Notes: generated from the sequence alone by a model not told the origin. A stretch of 7,367 bases of DNA from Fimbriimonadales bacterium (GCA_025922995.1 JAICGT010000054.1:1-7367); one strand, 5' to 3'. Shown: positions 1-6,079, counted from the stretch's first letter. A program made the numbers and translations.

Positions 1-67
1 ATGACTCCTCCGCCAAAGACACGGGCCTGGCTCATTAACCCCTCGGTGATAGATCCCGAGAGGCCCA

Positions 68-395
68 TGGGGGATCTTCGCGCTGCAGCATCGGGGGCAG
101 GAGTCCGCAGGGATCGCCGTCAGCGACGGGAGCCGGGTGCGGATGCACAAGGACATGGGGCTGGTCAGCGCCTGGGCACATGGGCATCGGGCACACGCGG
201 TACAGCACGACGGGCAGCAGCGTGCGGCGGAACGCCCAGCCGATGGCATGCACCACCGTGGTGGGCGATGTGGCGGTTGCGCATAACGACAACCTGATCA
301 ACGCGCACCATCTGCGCGAGAAGATGGAGGCCGAGGGCGAGGTTTTCGACACCACGAACGACAGCGAGGTGATTGCCAAGCTGCCGGCGCGGTAA
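68..395 (+). pseudogene. purF: Remnant of purF (amidophosphoribosyltransferase), N-terminal glutaminase domain only
   Basis: Two plus-strand frames together read as the N-terminal Ntn-hydrolase glutaminase domain of PurF, which makes phosphoribosylamine in the first step of purine synthesis. Frame 2 from about 71 reads GIFALQHRGQESAGI, then a stretch ending HKDMGLVSA near 172. Frame 3 from about 174 reads GHMGIGHTRYSTTGSS, then VAHNDNLINAHHLREKMEAE and NDSEVIAKL, with a stop at 393-395. About ten residues normally lying between GLVSA and GHM are missing, and the frame changes there. The start with the catalytic Cys (MCGI) is absent: frame 2 has a stop at 50-52, and bases 1-67 show no PurF homology. 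The phosphoribosyltransferase domain is also absent. The conserved HNGN motif reads HNDN. Loss at both ends plus an internal shift makes this a dead fragment, not a single sequencing error. A working copy elsewhere is assumed. Confidence 0.85.
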
Positions 396-410
396 GGACA
401 GTCAAGGTCC

Positions 411-486
411 TGGTGGGCGAAGAGGGACTTGAACCCCCGACATCCTCCTTGTAAGGGAGGCGCTCTGCCAGCTGAGCTATTCGCCC
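411..486 (-). tRNA. tRNA-Val (anticodon UAC)
   Basis: Read on the minus strand from 486 to 411, this 76-base sequence folds as a complete cloverleaf. The acceptor stem GGGCGAA pairs perfectly with TTCGCCC. The D arm reads AGCTCAGCTGGCAGAGC. The anticodon stem CCTCC/GGAGG closes the loop CTTACAA, giving anticodon TAC (UAC), which reads GUA and other Val codons. The T loop is GGTTCAAGTCC. The 3' CCA is encoded (plus-strand tggt at 411-414). The 3' end lies 15 bases from the end of the purF remnant. No T-rich terminator is obvious downstream. Confidence 0.97.
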
Positions 487-496
487 GGACCCGGAA

Positions 497-502
497 ATCG
501 TA
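497..502 (-). promoter_or_regulatory. Possible -10 element for tRNA-Val
   Basis: The minus strand reads TACGAT, four of six matches to TATAAT, ten bases before the first base of tRNA-Val. No -35 match is visible upstream, where the region overlaps the end of the lipoprotein gene. This is a weak call; the tRNA may instead be transcribed from the lipoprotein promoter. Confidence 0.3.
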
Positions 503-508
503 CCCGAC

Positions 509-877
509 CTACTCCGCGGCGGCCGACCTGGTGACGTTGATCGTGATCTGACCCTCGGTGGCTGTCAGAGTATCTCCGTCGGCGGCCATGTCAAAGGTCT
601 TGGGCTCGCCTCCTTGGTTCGAAGTTAGCGTGACTTTGTCGCCCTCGACCTTGTACGTGCCTTGATCGGTCATGCCCAGCGTCGTCATCGCATAGGTGTC
701 ATCTTCCTTGAATTCGAGCGCCTCTTTCATCGTGCCCATCTGCGCCAGTCCGGCGCTCATCTGCGGGTCGGTCGAGGACATGCTCACGTCCCATTTTCCT
801 ACTACGGACTTGCCGCCACAGCCCGCGAGAAGAGTCAGTGCGGCAAGGGCCGCGCATAGCGAGAGTATCGTTCTCAT
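509..877 (-). CDS. Small secreted lipoprotein, lipocalin-like beta-rich domain, unknown function
   Basis: The 122-residue product starts with a clear lipoprotein signal: MRT, a hydrophobic stretch, then the lipobox LAGC at residues 17-20. Cleavage before Cys20 and lipidation are expected, leaving the protein on the outer face of a membrane. The mature part has short alternating strands such as VVGKWDVSM, LEFKEDDTYAM, GTYKVEGDKVTLT and GDTLTATEGQITINV. This G-K-W...F...GTY...GD.L.LT pattern is seen in small lipocalin-like or META-like lipoproteins of many bacteria, but I cannot assign a specific family. The ATG at 877 is preferred over the TTG at 913 because it places the signal peptide at the N-terminus. 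There is no clear Shine-Dalgarno sequence. Start codons of this gene and transaldolase are only 53 bases apart and divergent. Confidence 0.8.
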   Translation of the reverse strand: MRTILSLCAALAALTLLAGCGGKSVVGKWDVSMSSTDPQMSAGLAQMGTMKEALEFKEDDTYAMTTLGMTDQGTYKVEGDKVTLTSNQGGEPKTFDMAADGDTLTATEGQITINVTRSAAAE

Positions 878-917
878 GAGGACGTTACGTTTCGAGGGCA
901 CCGTTGGATGCAAACGG

Positions 918-923
918 TAGAAT
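918..923 (+). promoter_or_regulatory. -10 element of the transaldolase gene, predicting a leaderless mRNA
   Basis: TAGAAT (five of six matches to TATAAT) ends seven bases before the ATG at 931. A start point at the usual distance falls on or next to that ATG. There is no Shine-Dalgarno sequence and no recognisable -35 box. Confidence 0.55.
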
Positions 924-930
924 CGTGACG

Positions 931-1602
931 ATGAAGTTGTTCGTGGATACCGGCGATATCGAAGAGGTGCGGAAAGCCGCCGAGTGGGGCGTGCTGGACG
1001 GCGTCACCACGAACCCCACGCTCATCGCGAAGTCGGGCGCAGGATTTCGCGAGACGGTACTTAAGATTTGCGACTTAGTGCCGGGTGGCGCCATCAGCGC
1101 CGAGGTCGTTGCGACGAGCTACGACGAAATGCTTCGCGAAGCGATGGAGATTCACTCCGGGCACGATCAGATCGTCGTTAAAGTGCCGCTCATCCGCGAT
1201 GGCGTTCGGCTTGTCAAAACTCTTTCCGACAAGGGCATTCGCACAAATGTGACGCTCGTATTCTCGGTGACCCAGGCGATGCTGGCGGCAAAAGCCGGAG
1301 CGACCTACATCAGCAACTTCGTCGGCAGGGTCGACGATCTCAGCGGCGAAGGGATGGCTGCGGTCGCCGAGACCGTGGAGATGGTCGAGCGATACGGCTA
1401 CGACAGCGAGGTTCTGGTTGCCAGCGTGCGGCATCCGATGCATGTCGTCGAATCGCTTCGAGCCGGGGCGCATGTGGCGACGATGCCGTTCAAAGTGATG
1501 GATTCGTTGTTCAACCACCCGCTGACCGACTCCGGGCTGCAGAGATTTTTGGACGACTGGAACGCTGCCGGCCTCGAGATATTCGAAAAGTCCCGAGTTT
1601 AG
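931..1602 (+). CDS. tal: Transaldolase, short (TalC/MipB-like) class
   Basis: This 223-residue protein matches the short transaldolase/fructose-6-phosphate aldolase family (usually about 215-220 residues). The family forms a single TIM barrel that transfers dihydroxyacetone units between sugar phosphates in the non-oxidative pentose phosphate pathway in the cytoplasm. Landmarks are MKLFVDTG at the start, GVLDGVTTNPTLIAK (20-34), the Schiff-base Lys84 in IVVKVP, TNVTLVFS (105-112), GATYISNFVGRVDD (123-136), ASVRHPMHV and ATMPFKV. Glu58 (SAEV) and Phe130 take the places where true transaldolases have Glu and Phe while fructose-6-phosphate aldolase has Gln and Tyr. That supports transaldolase activity, from family knowledge. 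The ATG at 931 is chosen because homology begins there; the TTG at 904 would add nine unsupported residues and lies upstream of the likely promoter. The gene appears to be its own transcription unit, 29 bases before the RCK pair. Confidence 0.95.
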   Translation: MKLFVDTGDIEEVRKAAEWGVLDGVTTNPTLIAKSGAGFRETVLKICDLVPGGAISAEVVATSYDEMLREAMEIHSGHDQIVVKVPLIRDGVRLVKTLSDKGIRTNVTLVFSVTQAMLAAKAGATYISNFVGRVDDLSGEGMAAVAETVEMVERYGYDSEVLVASVRHPMHVVESLRAGAHVATMPFKVMDSLFNHPLTDSGLQRFLDDWNAAGLEIFEKSRV

Positions 1603-1613
1603 GCAGACTCCGG

Positions 1614-1619
1614 TATAGT
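1614..1619 (+). promoter_or_regulatory. -10 element of the RCK gene pair
   Basis: TATAGT (five of six matches) lies 12 bases before the ATG at 1632, within the 29-base gap after transaldolase. The predicted 5' leader is only about six bases and contains no Shine-Dalgarno sequence. Confidence 0.5.
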
Positions 1620-1631
1620 TCGCCTTCGGAC

Positions 1632-2084
1632 ATGAAGCTGCTTATATTCGGATGCGGGCGCACTGGTGCGGCGCTTGCCAGACAGATGGCCAAGCGTGGC
1701 CATGAAGTTACCATGATCGAACAGGACTCCCGGGCTTTGGATAGGCTCGGCGAGGGCTTCGGCGTAAAGACGGTAATCGGCGACGGCCTAAACGAAGACG
1801 TGTTGGAGCGAGCCGGCATAAGTGAGGCCGACGCGTTTATCACGACGACCCGAGGCGACAATACGAATTTGATGGCGGCGCAGATCGCGCAAAAACGATA
1901 CAACGTCGCCAAAGTCTGCGCGAAAGTCAACGACCCTCAGCGCGCTGCCGAATACAAGAAGCTCGGCGTGATGTGTATCACTCCGAACCTCCTCACGGCC
2001 GGAATGATGCGCAACTGGCTGTTGGACGAAGCCTATGGACCGATAGACGAATTCAACGACCTCGACGAAGAGGGGGCGATCTAG
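1632..2084 (+). CDS. TrkA-type potassium uptake regulator, single RCK_N domain
   Basis: The 150-residue protein is one RCK_N (TrkA-N) Rossmann domain. The nucleotide-binding loop GCGRTGAALA (residues 7-16) follows the first strand KLLIFG, and the second strand ends in the acidic MIEQD, typical of NAD(H)- or ATP-binding RCK domains. VIGDGLNEDVLERAGI and TTTRGDNTNLMAAQIA are the expected downstream motifs. After about residue 130 there is only a short acidic tail, so the ligand-sensing RCK_C domain is missing. Such proteins sit on the cytoplasmic side of Trk/Ktr K+ transporters and gate them. The next gene abuts with no gap and encodes a two-domain relative, so the two probably form a hetero-oligomer, as suggested for the actinobacterial CeoB/CeoC pair. 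No membrane subunit is encoded nearby. The start has no Shine-Dalgarno sequence. Confidence 0.88.
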   Translation: MKLLIFGCGRTGAALARQMAKRGHEVTMIEQDSRALDRLGEGFGVKTVIGDGLNEDVLERAGISEADAFITTTRGDNTNLMAAQIAQKRYNVAKVCAKVNDPQRAAEYKKLGVMCITPNLLTAGMMRNWLLDEAYGPIDEFNDLDEEGAI

Positions 2085-2735
2085 ATGTACATCATCGTAG
2101 TCGGGGGCGGCCAGGTCGGTACGTATTTGGCGCGAAGGCTCGTGAAGGAAGGGCAAGAAGTGCTGCTGATCGAAAAGGACCCGAGCCAGGAGGGGCGATT
2201 ACGATCTGAGATCGGCGATTACGTTATGGTGGGCGATGGGTGCGAGGCGTCGACCCAGAAGAGCGCCGGTTTCGAGCGGGCGGACGTCGTTGCCGCGGTC
2301 ACCGGCGAGGACGAGGACAACCTGATCGTGTGTCAAATGGCGACAAACACCTGGGGCGTCGAGCGGACGGTGGCACGCGTCAACGACCCGCGTCACGCCA
2401 AGATTTTCACAGACCTCGGCGTCGGCGGCGTCGTGTCTGCGACAAACATTCTCTACAACCTCGTCGAGCAGGAGATCTCTCTCGGGCAAGTCATCCCGCT
2501 GGCTGCCTTGCGACGAGGCAACATCGAGATCGTCGAGTCGACGTTGACGTCTCGGTCACCGTCGGTCGGGAAGAAGTTGCGAGATATCGAATTGCCTCCG
2601 AAGAGCAACATCGTATGGTTCCTGCGCGGTGAAGAGGGGTATCTCGTGGACGGCGACACCGAGTTCCAGATCGGCGACCTGGTGGTGGCCCTGGTCCCTA
2701 CTGAATTCGAGTCGCAACTTCGCGAAGTGATGTAG
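2085..2735 (+). CDS. trkA: TrkA-type potassium uptake regulator with RCK_N and RCK_C domains
   Basis: This 216-residue protein has an RCK_N domain (about 1-130) and an RCK_C domain (about 135-216). The Rossmann loop is GGGQVGTYLA (residues 7-16), followed by LLIEKDPSQ with an acidic end to the second strand, then GDGCEASTQKSAGFERAD and TGEDEDNLIVCQMA. The C-terminal part includes VGKKLRDIELP and DTEFQIGDLVVALVP, the standard RCK_C pattern. It should regulate K+ flux through a Trk/Ktr-type membrane partner not encoded here. RCK_C domains bind c-di-AMP in several Gram-positive relatives, but binding here is not predictable from sequence. The ATG directly follows the upstream stop codon. A GAGGGGG sequence at 2070-2076, eight bases before the start, provides ribosome binding, as expected for an internal operon gene. 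Confidence 0.9.
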   Translation: MYIIVVGGGQVGTYLARRLVKEGQEVLLIEKDPSQEGRLRSEIGDYVMVGDGCEASTQKSAGFERADVVAAVTGEDEDNLIVCQMATNTWGVERTVARVNDPRHAKIFTDLGVGGVVSATNILYNLVEQEISLGQVIPLAALRRGNIEIVESTLTSRSPSVGKKLRDIELPPKSNIVWFLRGEEGYLVDGDTEFQIGDLVVALVPTEFESQLREVM

Positions 2736-2747
2736 CCGGCTCCGCGT

Positions 2748-2753
2748 CATAAT
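2748..2753 (+). promoter_or_regulatory. -10 element of glmS, predicting a nearly leaderless mRNA
   Basis: CATAAT (five of six matches) ends nine bases before the glmS ATG at 2763, in the 27-base gap after the RCK pair. The predicted leader is about two or three bases. That leaves no room for a glmS ribozyme, and there is no Shine-Dalgarno sequence. Read-through from the RCK genes is also possible. Confidence 0.5.
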
Positions 2754-2762
2754 CGAAGCCTA

Positions 2763-4577
2763 ATGTGCGGCATTGCGGGATACATCGGCCCAAGGGAAGC
2801 GATCGCGATCGTTTTCGACCAGATTACGAGGCTAGAGTATCGGGGATATGACAGTGCAGGCGTGGCTTTCCAGCGCGAAGGCGGCATCGGAATCCTGAAG
2901 AAAGCCGGCAAGCTGGTCAACCTAAAACAACTGCTCGAAACCGAAAAGCCGGTGTCGCATTTAGCAATTGCCCACAGCCGGTGGGCCACACATGGCGGCC
3001 CGACGGACGAAAACGCGCATCCGCATTTCGACCAGCACGACCGCATCGCGGTGATCCACAACGGCATCATCGAGAACTATTTCGAGCTTGCGCAGGAGCT
3101 GTCTGCCGAGGGCCACGTATTCGTTAGCGAAACGGATACCGAAATCGCTGCCCATGTGATCGGCCGCGAGTACGAGAAATCCGGATGCCTTACCGCGGCC
3201 GTTCGGGAGGCGGCAAAGCGATTAAAAGGGGCTTACGCGATGGTGGTTCTGAGCGTCGACGACCCCAACCGCATCGTCGCCGTGCGCAACGCCAGCCCAT
3301 TGGTCTTAGGGTTGGGAGAAGGCGAGAACTTTCTGGCAAGCGATATCCCAGCGCTTCTTCCGTACACGCGCAAGGTCATCGTTATGGATGAGGGAGATTT
3401 GGCCACGCTGTCTCGTGAGGGCATCACGCTCGAAGACGGTAACGGCGAGGAAAAAACGCCTGAAGTCATGACGATCGACTGGGACATCGAAGCCGCCGAG
3501 AAGGGTGGGTTCCCGCACTTCATGATAAAAGAGATTCACGAGCAGCCGGAATCGGTTCGCGCCTGCCTGGCGGGCCGTTTGCAGCACGACGGCAGCGTGA
3601 AGCTACTGAACACACTGCCCGACGACGTTTGGCGGCGCACCGAGCGGGTGACCATGGTCGCCTGCGGCACCGCGTATCACGCCGGACTGATGGGCGCCTA
3701 TTTGATCGAGAGCATGCTGCGGATTCCCGTTGAGGTCGAGTACGCCAGTGAGTTTCGCTACAACAACCCGATCCTTCGGGAAACGGACTTGGCCATCGTC
3801 ATCAGTCAGAGCGGCGAAACGGCCGACACCCTGGCAGCGCTAAAGCTTGCAAAGAGTCGTGGCGTCGCGACCCTCGGAATCGTCAATGTCGTCGGCAGCA
3901 GCATTGCGCGCGAGTGCGACGCCGTGCACTACCTGCAGGCCGGTCCGGAAATCTCGGTTGCGAGCACCAAGGCATATAGCGGCCAAGTCGTTACGTTGGC
4001 TCTCGCGGCGCTTTACGCCGCCCAGGTTCGGGGCGTCTCTACCGACCTTGCCGCGTCGTTGGCTCTTTTGCCAACTCGAATGGCGGAGACACTGTGCGTC
4101 GAAGAGCAGTGCCTGTCGATTGCGAAGCTGATTCGAGACACGCAGCTTATGTTCTATCTAGGCCGAGGCGCCGACGCGGCGGCTGCTCTGGAGGGCGCGT
4201 TGAAGATGAAGGAGATTGCCTACGTGGCGACCCAAGAGTCCCCCGCCGGAGAGATGAAGCACGGGCCGTTGGCGCTTGTCGAGCCGGGCGTTGTGGCGGT
4301 TTTCGGCTCGACCGATCCCGTAACGCGGGACAAAGTGGTGAGCAACATCAAAGAGGTCAAGGCTCGGCGAGGCACGGTGATCGGCATCGGCTTAGATCAC
4401 CCGATGATGCGTAACGTGTGCGATGAGTTCATCCCGATTCCCGACACGGGGTCCCATGTGGTTAATGCGGCACTGAGCGTGCTGCCGATGCAGTTGCTGG
4501 CGTATCACCTGGCTCATCTTCGCGGCTGTGAAATCGACCAGCCACGGAATTTGGCTAAGTCGGTCACGGTCGAGTAG
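2763..4577 (+). CDS. glmS: Glutamine--fructose-6-phosphate aminotransferase (isomerizing)
   Basis: GlmS converts fructose-6-phosphate and glutamine to glucosamine-6-phosphate and glutamate, the entry to UDP-GlcNAc and cell-wall synthesis in the cytoplasm. At 604 residues it is full length (E. coli about 609). The glutaminase domain (2 to about 225) begins MCGIAGYIG with the catalytic Cys2, and has HSRWATHG (71-78), NAHPH, HNGIIENY (99-106) and SETDTEIAAH. Two SIS isomerase domains follow. The first has VACGTAYHAG, SQSGETADT and SVASTKAYSGQ; the second has YLGRGADAAAALEGALKMKE and ESPAGEMKHGPLAL. The C-terminal tail QPRNLAKSVTVE carries the conserved sugar-binding Lys599. All key residues are present. 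It follows the RCK pair by 27 bases but seems to have its own -10 box. Confidence 0.98.
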   Translation: MCGIAGYIGPREAIAIVFDQITRLEYRGYDSAGVAFQREGGIGILKKAGKLVNLKQLLETEKPVSHLAIAHSRWATHGGPTDENAHPHFDQHDRIAVIHNGIIENYFELAQELSAEGHVFVSETDTEIAAHVIGREYEKSGCLTAAVREAAKRLKGAYAMVVLSVDDPNRIVAVRNASPLVLGLGEGENFLASDIPALLPYTRKVIVMDEGDLATLSREGITLEDGNGEEKTPEVMTIDWDIEAAEKGGFPHFMIKEIHEQPESVRACLAGRLQHDGSVKLLNTLPDDVWRRTERVTMVACGTAYHAGLMGAYLIESMLRIPVEVEYASEFRYNNPILRETDLAIVISQSGETADTLAALKLAKSRGVATLGIVNVVGSSIARECDAVHYLQAGPEISVASTKAYSGQVVTLALAALYAAQVRGVSTDLAASLALLPTRMAETLCVEEQCLSIAKLIRDTQLMFYLGRGADAAAALEGALKMKEIAYVATQESPAGEMKHGPLALVEPGVVAVFGSTDPVTRDKVVSNIKEVKARRGTVIGIGLDHPMMRNVCDEFIPIPDTGSHVVNAALSVLPMQLLAYHLAHLRGCEIDQPRNLAKSVTVE

Positions 4578-4578
4578 C

Positions 4579-4776
4579 TTAGTCGACTTTATCTTCCGTG
4601 GCGTCCTTCGAATCCTCCGCGTGAATTTGCGTGTAGACCTCCTGCCGATGCACCGCGACGCTCTTCGGAGCGCGGATGCCGAGGCGTACCTGTTCGCCCC
4701 TAACTTCTAGCACGACGATCTCGATCTCGTCGCCGATCATGATGCTCTGATGAACTTTTCTAGTGAGTACAAGCAC
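4579..4776 (-). CDS. csrA: Carbon storage regulator CsrA, RNA-binding translational regulator
   Basis: CsrA is a small dimeric RNA-binding protein that binds GGA motifs in mRNA leaders and changes translation or stability. The 65-residue product reads [20 protein letters not shown], then [17 protein letters not shown] and [12 protein letters not shown], a near-consensus family sequence. The RNA-contact residues Leu4, Arg6 and Arg44 are in place. After about residue 53 the tail is short and acidic, as usual. The start is a GTG at 4776, fixed by the family N-terminus and the Shine-Dalgarno sequence five bases upstream. Longer upstream readings are not supported. The gene is alone: no fliW or flagellar gene lies next to it. 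It converges on glmS with one base between stop codons, so the two transcripts must run into each other. Confidence 0.96.
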   Translation of the reverse strand: MLVLTRKVHQSIMIGDEIEIVVLEVRGEQVRLGIRAPKSVAVHRQEVYTQIHAEDSKDATEDKVD

Positions 4777-4781
4777 CGCCG

Positions 4782-4787
4782 CCCTCC
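4782..4787 (-). promoter_or_regulatory. Strong Shine-Dalgarno sequence fixing the csrA start
   Basis: The minus strand reads GGAGGG, five bases before the GTG at 4776. It fixes the non-ATG start. It also contains a GGA core, the kind of site CsrA itself binds, so autoregulation is possible but unproven. Confidence 0.8.
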
Positions 4788-4800
4788 GTGGCAAAAGCCT

Positions 4801-4808
4801 TGTATAGA
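4801..4808. promoter_or_regulatory. Overlapping divergent -10 elements between csrA and the small plus-strand ORF
   Basis: The same bases read as TATACA on the minus strand (4806-4801) and TATAGA on the plus strand (4803-4808). The minus reading would start csrA transcription near 4794, giving an 18-base leader with its Shine-Dalgarno sequence. The plus reading, or the shifted TAGAGT at 4805-4810, would start just before the small ORF at 4835. Neither has a clear -35 box. Confidence 0.4.
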
Positions 4809-4834
4809 GTTTACACAGATTGGGGAGCACGCTG

Positions 4835-4930
4835 GTGGAAGCGACCGAGGAGTACCTACGGAAATCCATCGCCGAATTCGGTGAGTTCATTCGGCGGGTG
4901 TGCGTCGCTCTAAGGGCCGACCAGGTCTAG
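4835..4930 (+). CDS. Possible 31-residue small protein, unknown
   Basis: A GTG-started ORF in the 170-base gap between csrA and the HEAT-repeat gene reads [18 protein letters not shown], then [13 protein letters not shown] and a TAG stop. It resembles one amphipathic helix with an acidic start and a basic middle. GGGGAG at 4822-4827, seven bases before the GTG, is a plausible Shine-Dalgarno sequence, and a -10-like hexamer lies upstream. A TTG at 4820 in the same frame would give 36 residues. I recognise no family. It overlaps no other gene. The evidence is only the initiation signals and composition, so it may be chance. Confidence 0.3.
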   Translation: MEATEEYLRKSIAEFGEFIRRVCVALRADQV

Positions 4931-4946
4931 CGCAGAGTCCACTGTC

Positions 4947-5567
4947 TTAAAGAGGGCTGACTTTCATGTACTTGCCCTGCTGGGCGAGTCTGGCTGCCTT
5001 CGCGATATCGCCATTAGAAGACATCACATGCTTGTTCAGAAACGTTGTAACGGCAGATCCGCTCCAGCCGGCGGACGCTAGGACGGCCCAGAAAATGTCT
5101 AATCCTTCCAACAATCGCTCAGCCCTTTGGAGAACTTCTGCTGCGTCCTCTTCGCCTAGCTTCATCGGGATCATTGCGCACGCACGAATCGCTCCGGCAG
5201 GAACAAAGCGGTGAAAAGTGGCCGTAAGCAGTTCAAGAACCGGTTCAGCATCCCCGTCTGAGCTTCGGGCGAGGCGAACGACCGCGTCTCCCACGGCCAC
5301 ATAGATCATCGTTGCATCCAACGGAGTGGTCGCCAGCTGTCGCAGTAGCGGCAAAGCTGGTCGGTACCCACACTCACCAAGTGCCCGAACCATTTGGTAC
5401 TGGGTTTCCCAAGTCACTACCCTGGCGAGCTCTCGCTCAAGCGCAACGAGCAGTGCAGGGCCTGCACTAGGATCTCCGAGTTTTCTCAGTTTGATGGCCG
5501 CCGAACGACGCTTAGGGGACTGCGGGTGCTGCAACAACTCGACGTGTATGGAGGTTTCTGGCTTCAC
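4947..5567 (-). CDS. HEAT-repeat protein, unknown function
   Basis: The 206-residue protein looks all-helical, with paired helices of HEAT/PBS-lyase type. Segments near residues 18-46 (RRSAAIKLRKLGDPSAGPAL), 53-80 (YQMVRALGECGYRPALPLLR) and 86-115 (VAVGDAVVRLA then EPVLELL) repeat the A..L..LG....P.L pattern. Later helices are less regular. Such scaffolds bind proteins, but no partner can be named. There is no signal peptide or membrane segment, so it is probably cytoplasmic. The start is a GTG at 5567, since the next Met is deep inside the first repeats. It has no Shine-Dalgarno sequence and an AATAAT box five bases upstream. It lies 72 bases downstream of tRNA-Ala on the same strand, so it could also be reached by read-through. 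Confidence 0.8.
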   Translation of the reverse strand: MKPETSIHVELLQHPQSPKRRSAAIKLRKLGDPSAGPALLVALERELARVVTWETQYQMVRALGECGYRPALPLLRQLATTPLDATMIYVAVGDAVVRLARSSDGDAEPVLELLTATFHRFVPAGAIRACAMIPMKLGEEDAAEVLQRAERLLEGLDIFWAVLASAGWSGSAVTTFLNKHVMSSNGDIAKAARLAQQGKYMKVSPL

Positions 5568-5572
5568 CGGAG

Positions 5573-5578
5573 ATTATT
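5573..5578 (-). promoter_or_regulatory. Possible -10 element of the HEAT-repeat gene
   Basis: The minus strand reads AATAAT (five of six matches), five bases before the GTG at 5567. A start point at usual distance falls at the GTG, predicting a leaderless mRNA. No -35 box is seen. Confidence 0.4.
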
Positions 5579-5639
5579 GGTTAAATCAGAGCAGACGCGC
5601 TGGCTCACGACAGGCCCGTAAGGCAAAAGAAGGTGAGAT

Positions 5640-5715
5640 TGGTGGAGATAGTGGGACTCGAACCCACGACCCCTTCAATGCCATTGAAGTGCTCTCCCAG
5701 CTGAGCTATATCCCC
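5640..5715 (-). tRNA. tRNA-Ala (anticodon GGC)
   Basis: On the minus strand from 5715 to 5640 this 76-base sequence folds as a complete tRNA. The acceptor stem GGGGATA pairs with TATCTCC, with a G3-U70 wobble pair, the classic alanine identity element. The D arm reads AGCTCAGCTGGGAGAGC. The anticodon stem CTTCA/TGAAG closes the loop ATGGCAT, giving anticodon GGC, which reads GCC. The T loop is GGTTCGAGTCC. CCA is encoded. It begins 20 bases after the stop codon of the 96-residue gene, on the same strand. Confidence 0.97.
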
Positions 5716-5728
5716 GGGAACGGGGCAG

Positions 5729-5734
5729 ATTATA
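5729..5734 (-). promoter_or_regulatory. Consensus -10 element of tRNA-Ala
   Basis: The minus strand reads a perfect TATAAT, 13 bases before the tRNA and one base past the stop codon of the upstream gene. Any -35 would lie inside that gene's last codons; none is a good match. The tRNA probably has its own promoter and may also receive transcription from the riboswitch promoter. Confidence 0.6.
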
Positions 5735-5735
5735 C

Positions 5736-6026
5736 CTACGAGGGCTGGGATCGAGCCTGCGCTTCACGGGCAGTTGCCAGCGTCTGCGTAGCCAACTCAC
5801 GAACCTCGCGGCCGAGTGCGACGAGCCGGTCGCAGGCGTCCTGAAGGCGCGCTGCCTCTTCATCCATACAGCTTTGAACCATGATCGCTATGCCGCGCTC
5901 GAACTTTTTGGCAGCCCGCCGGACTCTGCGTGTAAGCAACAGCAATCGCCGGGCCTTGCGGATTGGGTGCAAACGCGACTTGCCGATTTGCTCCATTTCT
6001 TGTCGCACGTCGTACTCGTTGACCAT
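5736..6026 (-). CDS. Unknown 96-residue helical protein under a c-di-AMP riboswitch
   Basis: I do not recognise this family. The protein is predicted almost wholly helical. Residues about 17-45 are very basic (SRLHPIRKARRLLLLTRRVR, followed by RAAKKFERG). Residues about 53-90 form an acidic, heptad-like helix (CMDEEAARLQDACDRLVALG, then REVRELATQTLATAREAQ). It has two Cys, at 53 and 64. There is no signal peptide; the LLLL run is too short for a membrane span. The layout suggests a basic surface for nucleic acid, acidic protein or membrane heads, with a coiled-coil dimer region, but this is inference. The ATG at 6026 is fixed by a near-perfect GGAGGTGA Shine-Dalgarno sequence. Its roughly 165-base leader contains the riboswitch. 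tRNA-Ala and the HEAT gene follow on the same strand. Confidence 0.75.
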   Translation of the reverse strand: MVNEYDVRQEMEQIGKSRLHPIRKARRLLLLTRRVRRAAKKFERGIAIMVQSCMDEEAARLQDACDRLVALGREVRELATQTLATAREAQARSQPS

Positions 6027-6029
6027 AGG

Positions 6030-6037
6030 TCACCTCC
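6030..6037 (-). promoter_or_regulatory. Near-perfect Shine-Dalgarno sequence of the riboswitch-controlled gene
   Basis: The minus strand reads GGAGGTGA with the GGAGG core six bases from the ATG at 6026. It complements the 16S rRNA tail far better than any other site in the window. It lies about 40 bases after the aptamer, so the switch could act by hiding it. Confidence 0.85.
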
Positions 6038-6079
6038 GATTCGGTTTCGAGAAGCCATGCGGCGCCTCTCTCGATTGAT

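Noticed and set aside
1..297. A 98-codon plus-strand ORF from the first base of the window
   Set aside because: Its composition (Arg, Ala, Gly, Trp rich, no family motif) is an out-of-frame reading of the purF remnant; the homology is in the other two frames.
1075..1518. A 147-codon minus-strand ORF inside transaldolase
   Set aside because: It is antisense to a clearly conserved enzyme, is rich in His and Arg as expected from reverse-frame reading, and has no ribosome-binding site or family motif.
2736..2762. A glmS ribozyme or riboswitch upstream of glmS
   Set aside because: Only 27 bases separate glmS from the preceding gene, far too short for the ribozyme, and its core sequences are not seen.
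4777..4890. A 38-residue N-terminal extension of CsrA
   Set aside because: CsrA proteins begin at MLVLTRK, and a strong Shine-Dalgarno sequence lies five bases before the GTG at 4776. The extension has no family support and would span the promoter.
5600..5640. An intrinsic terminator after tRNA-Ala
   Set aside because: On the minus strand there is a short CTTTT run but no GC-rich hairpin directly before it, so it does not meet the pattern.
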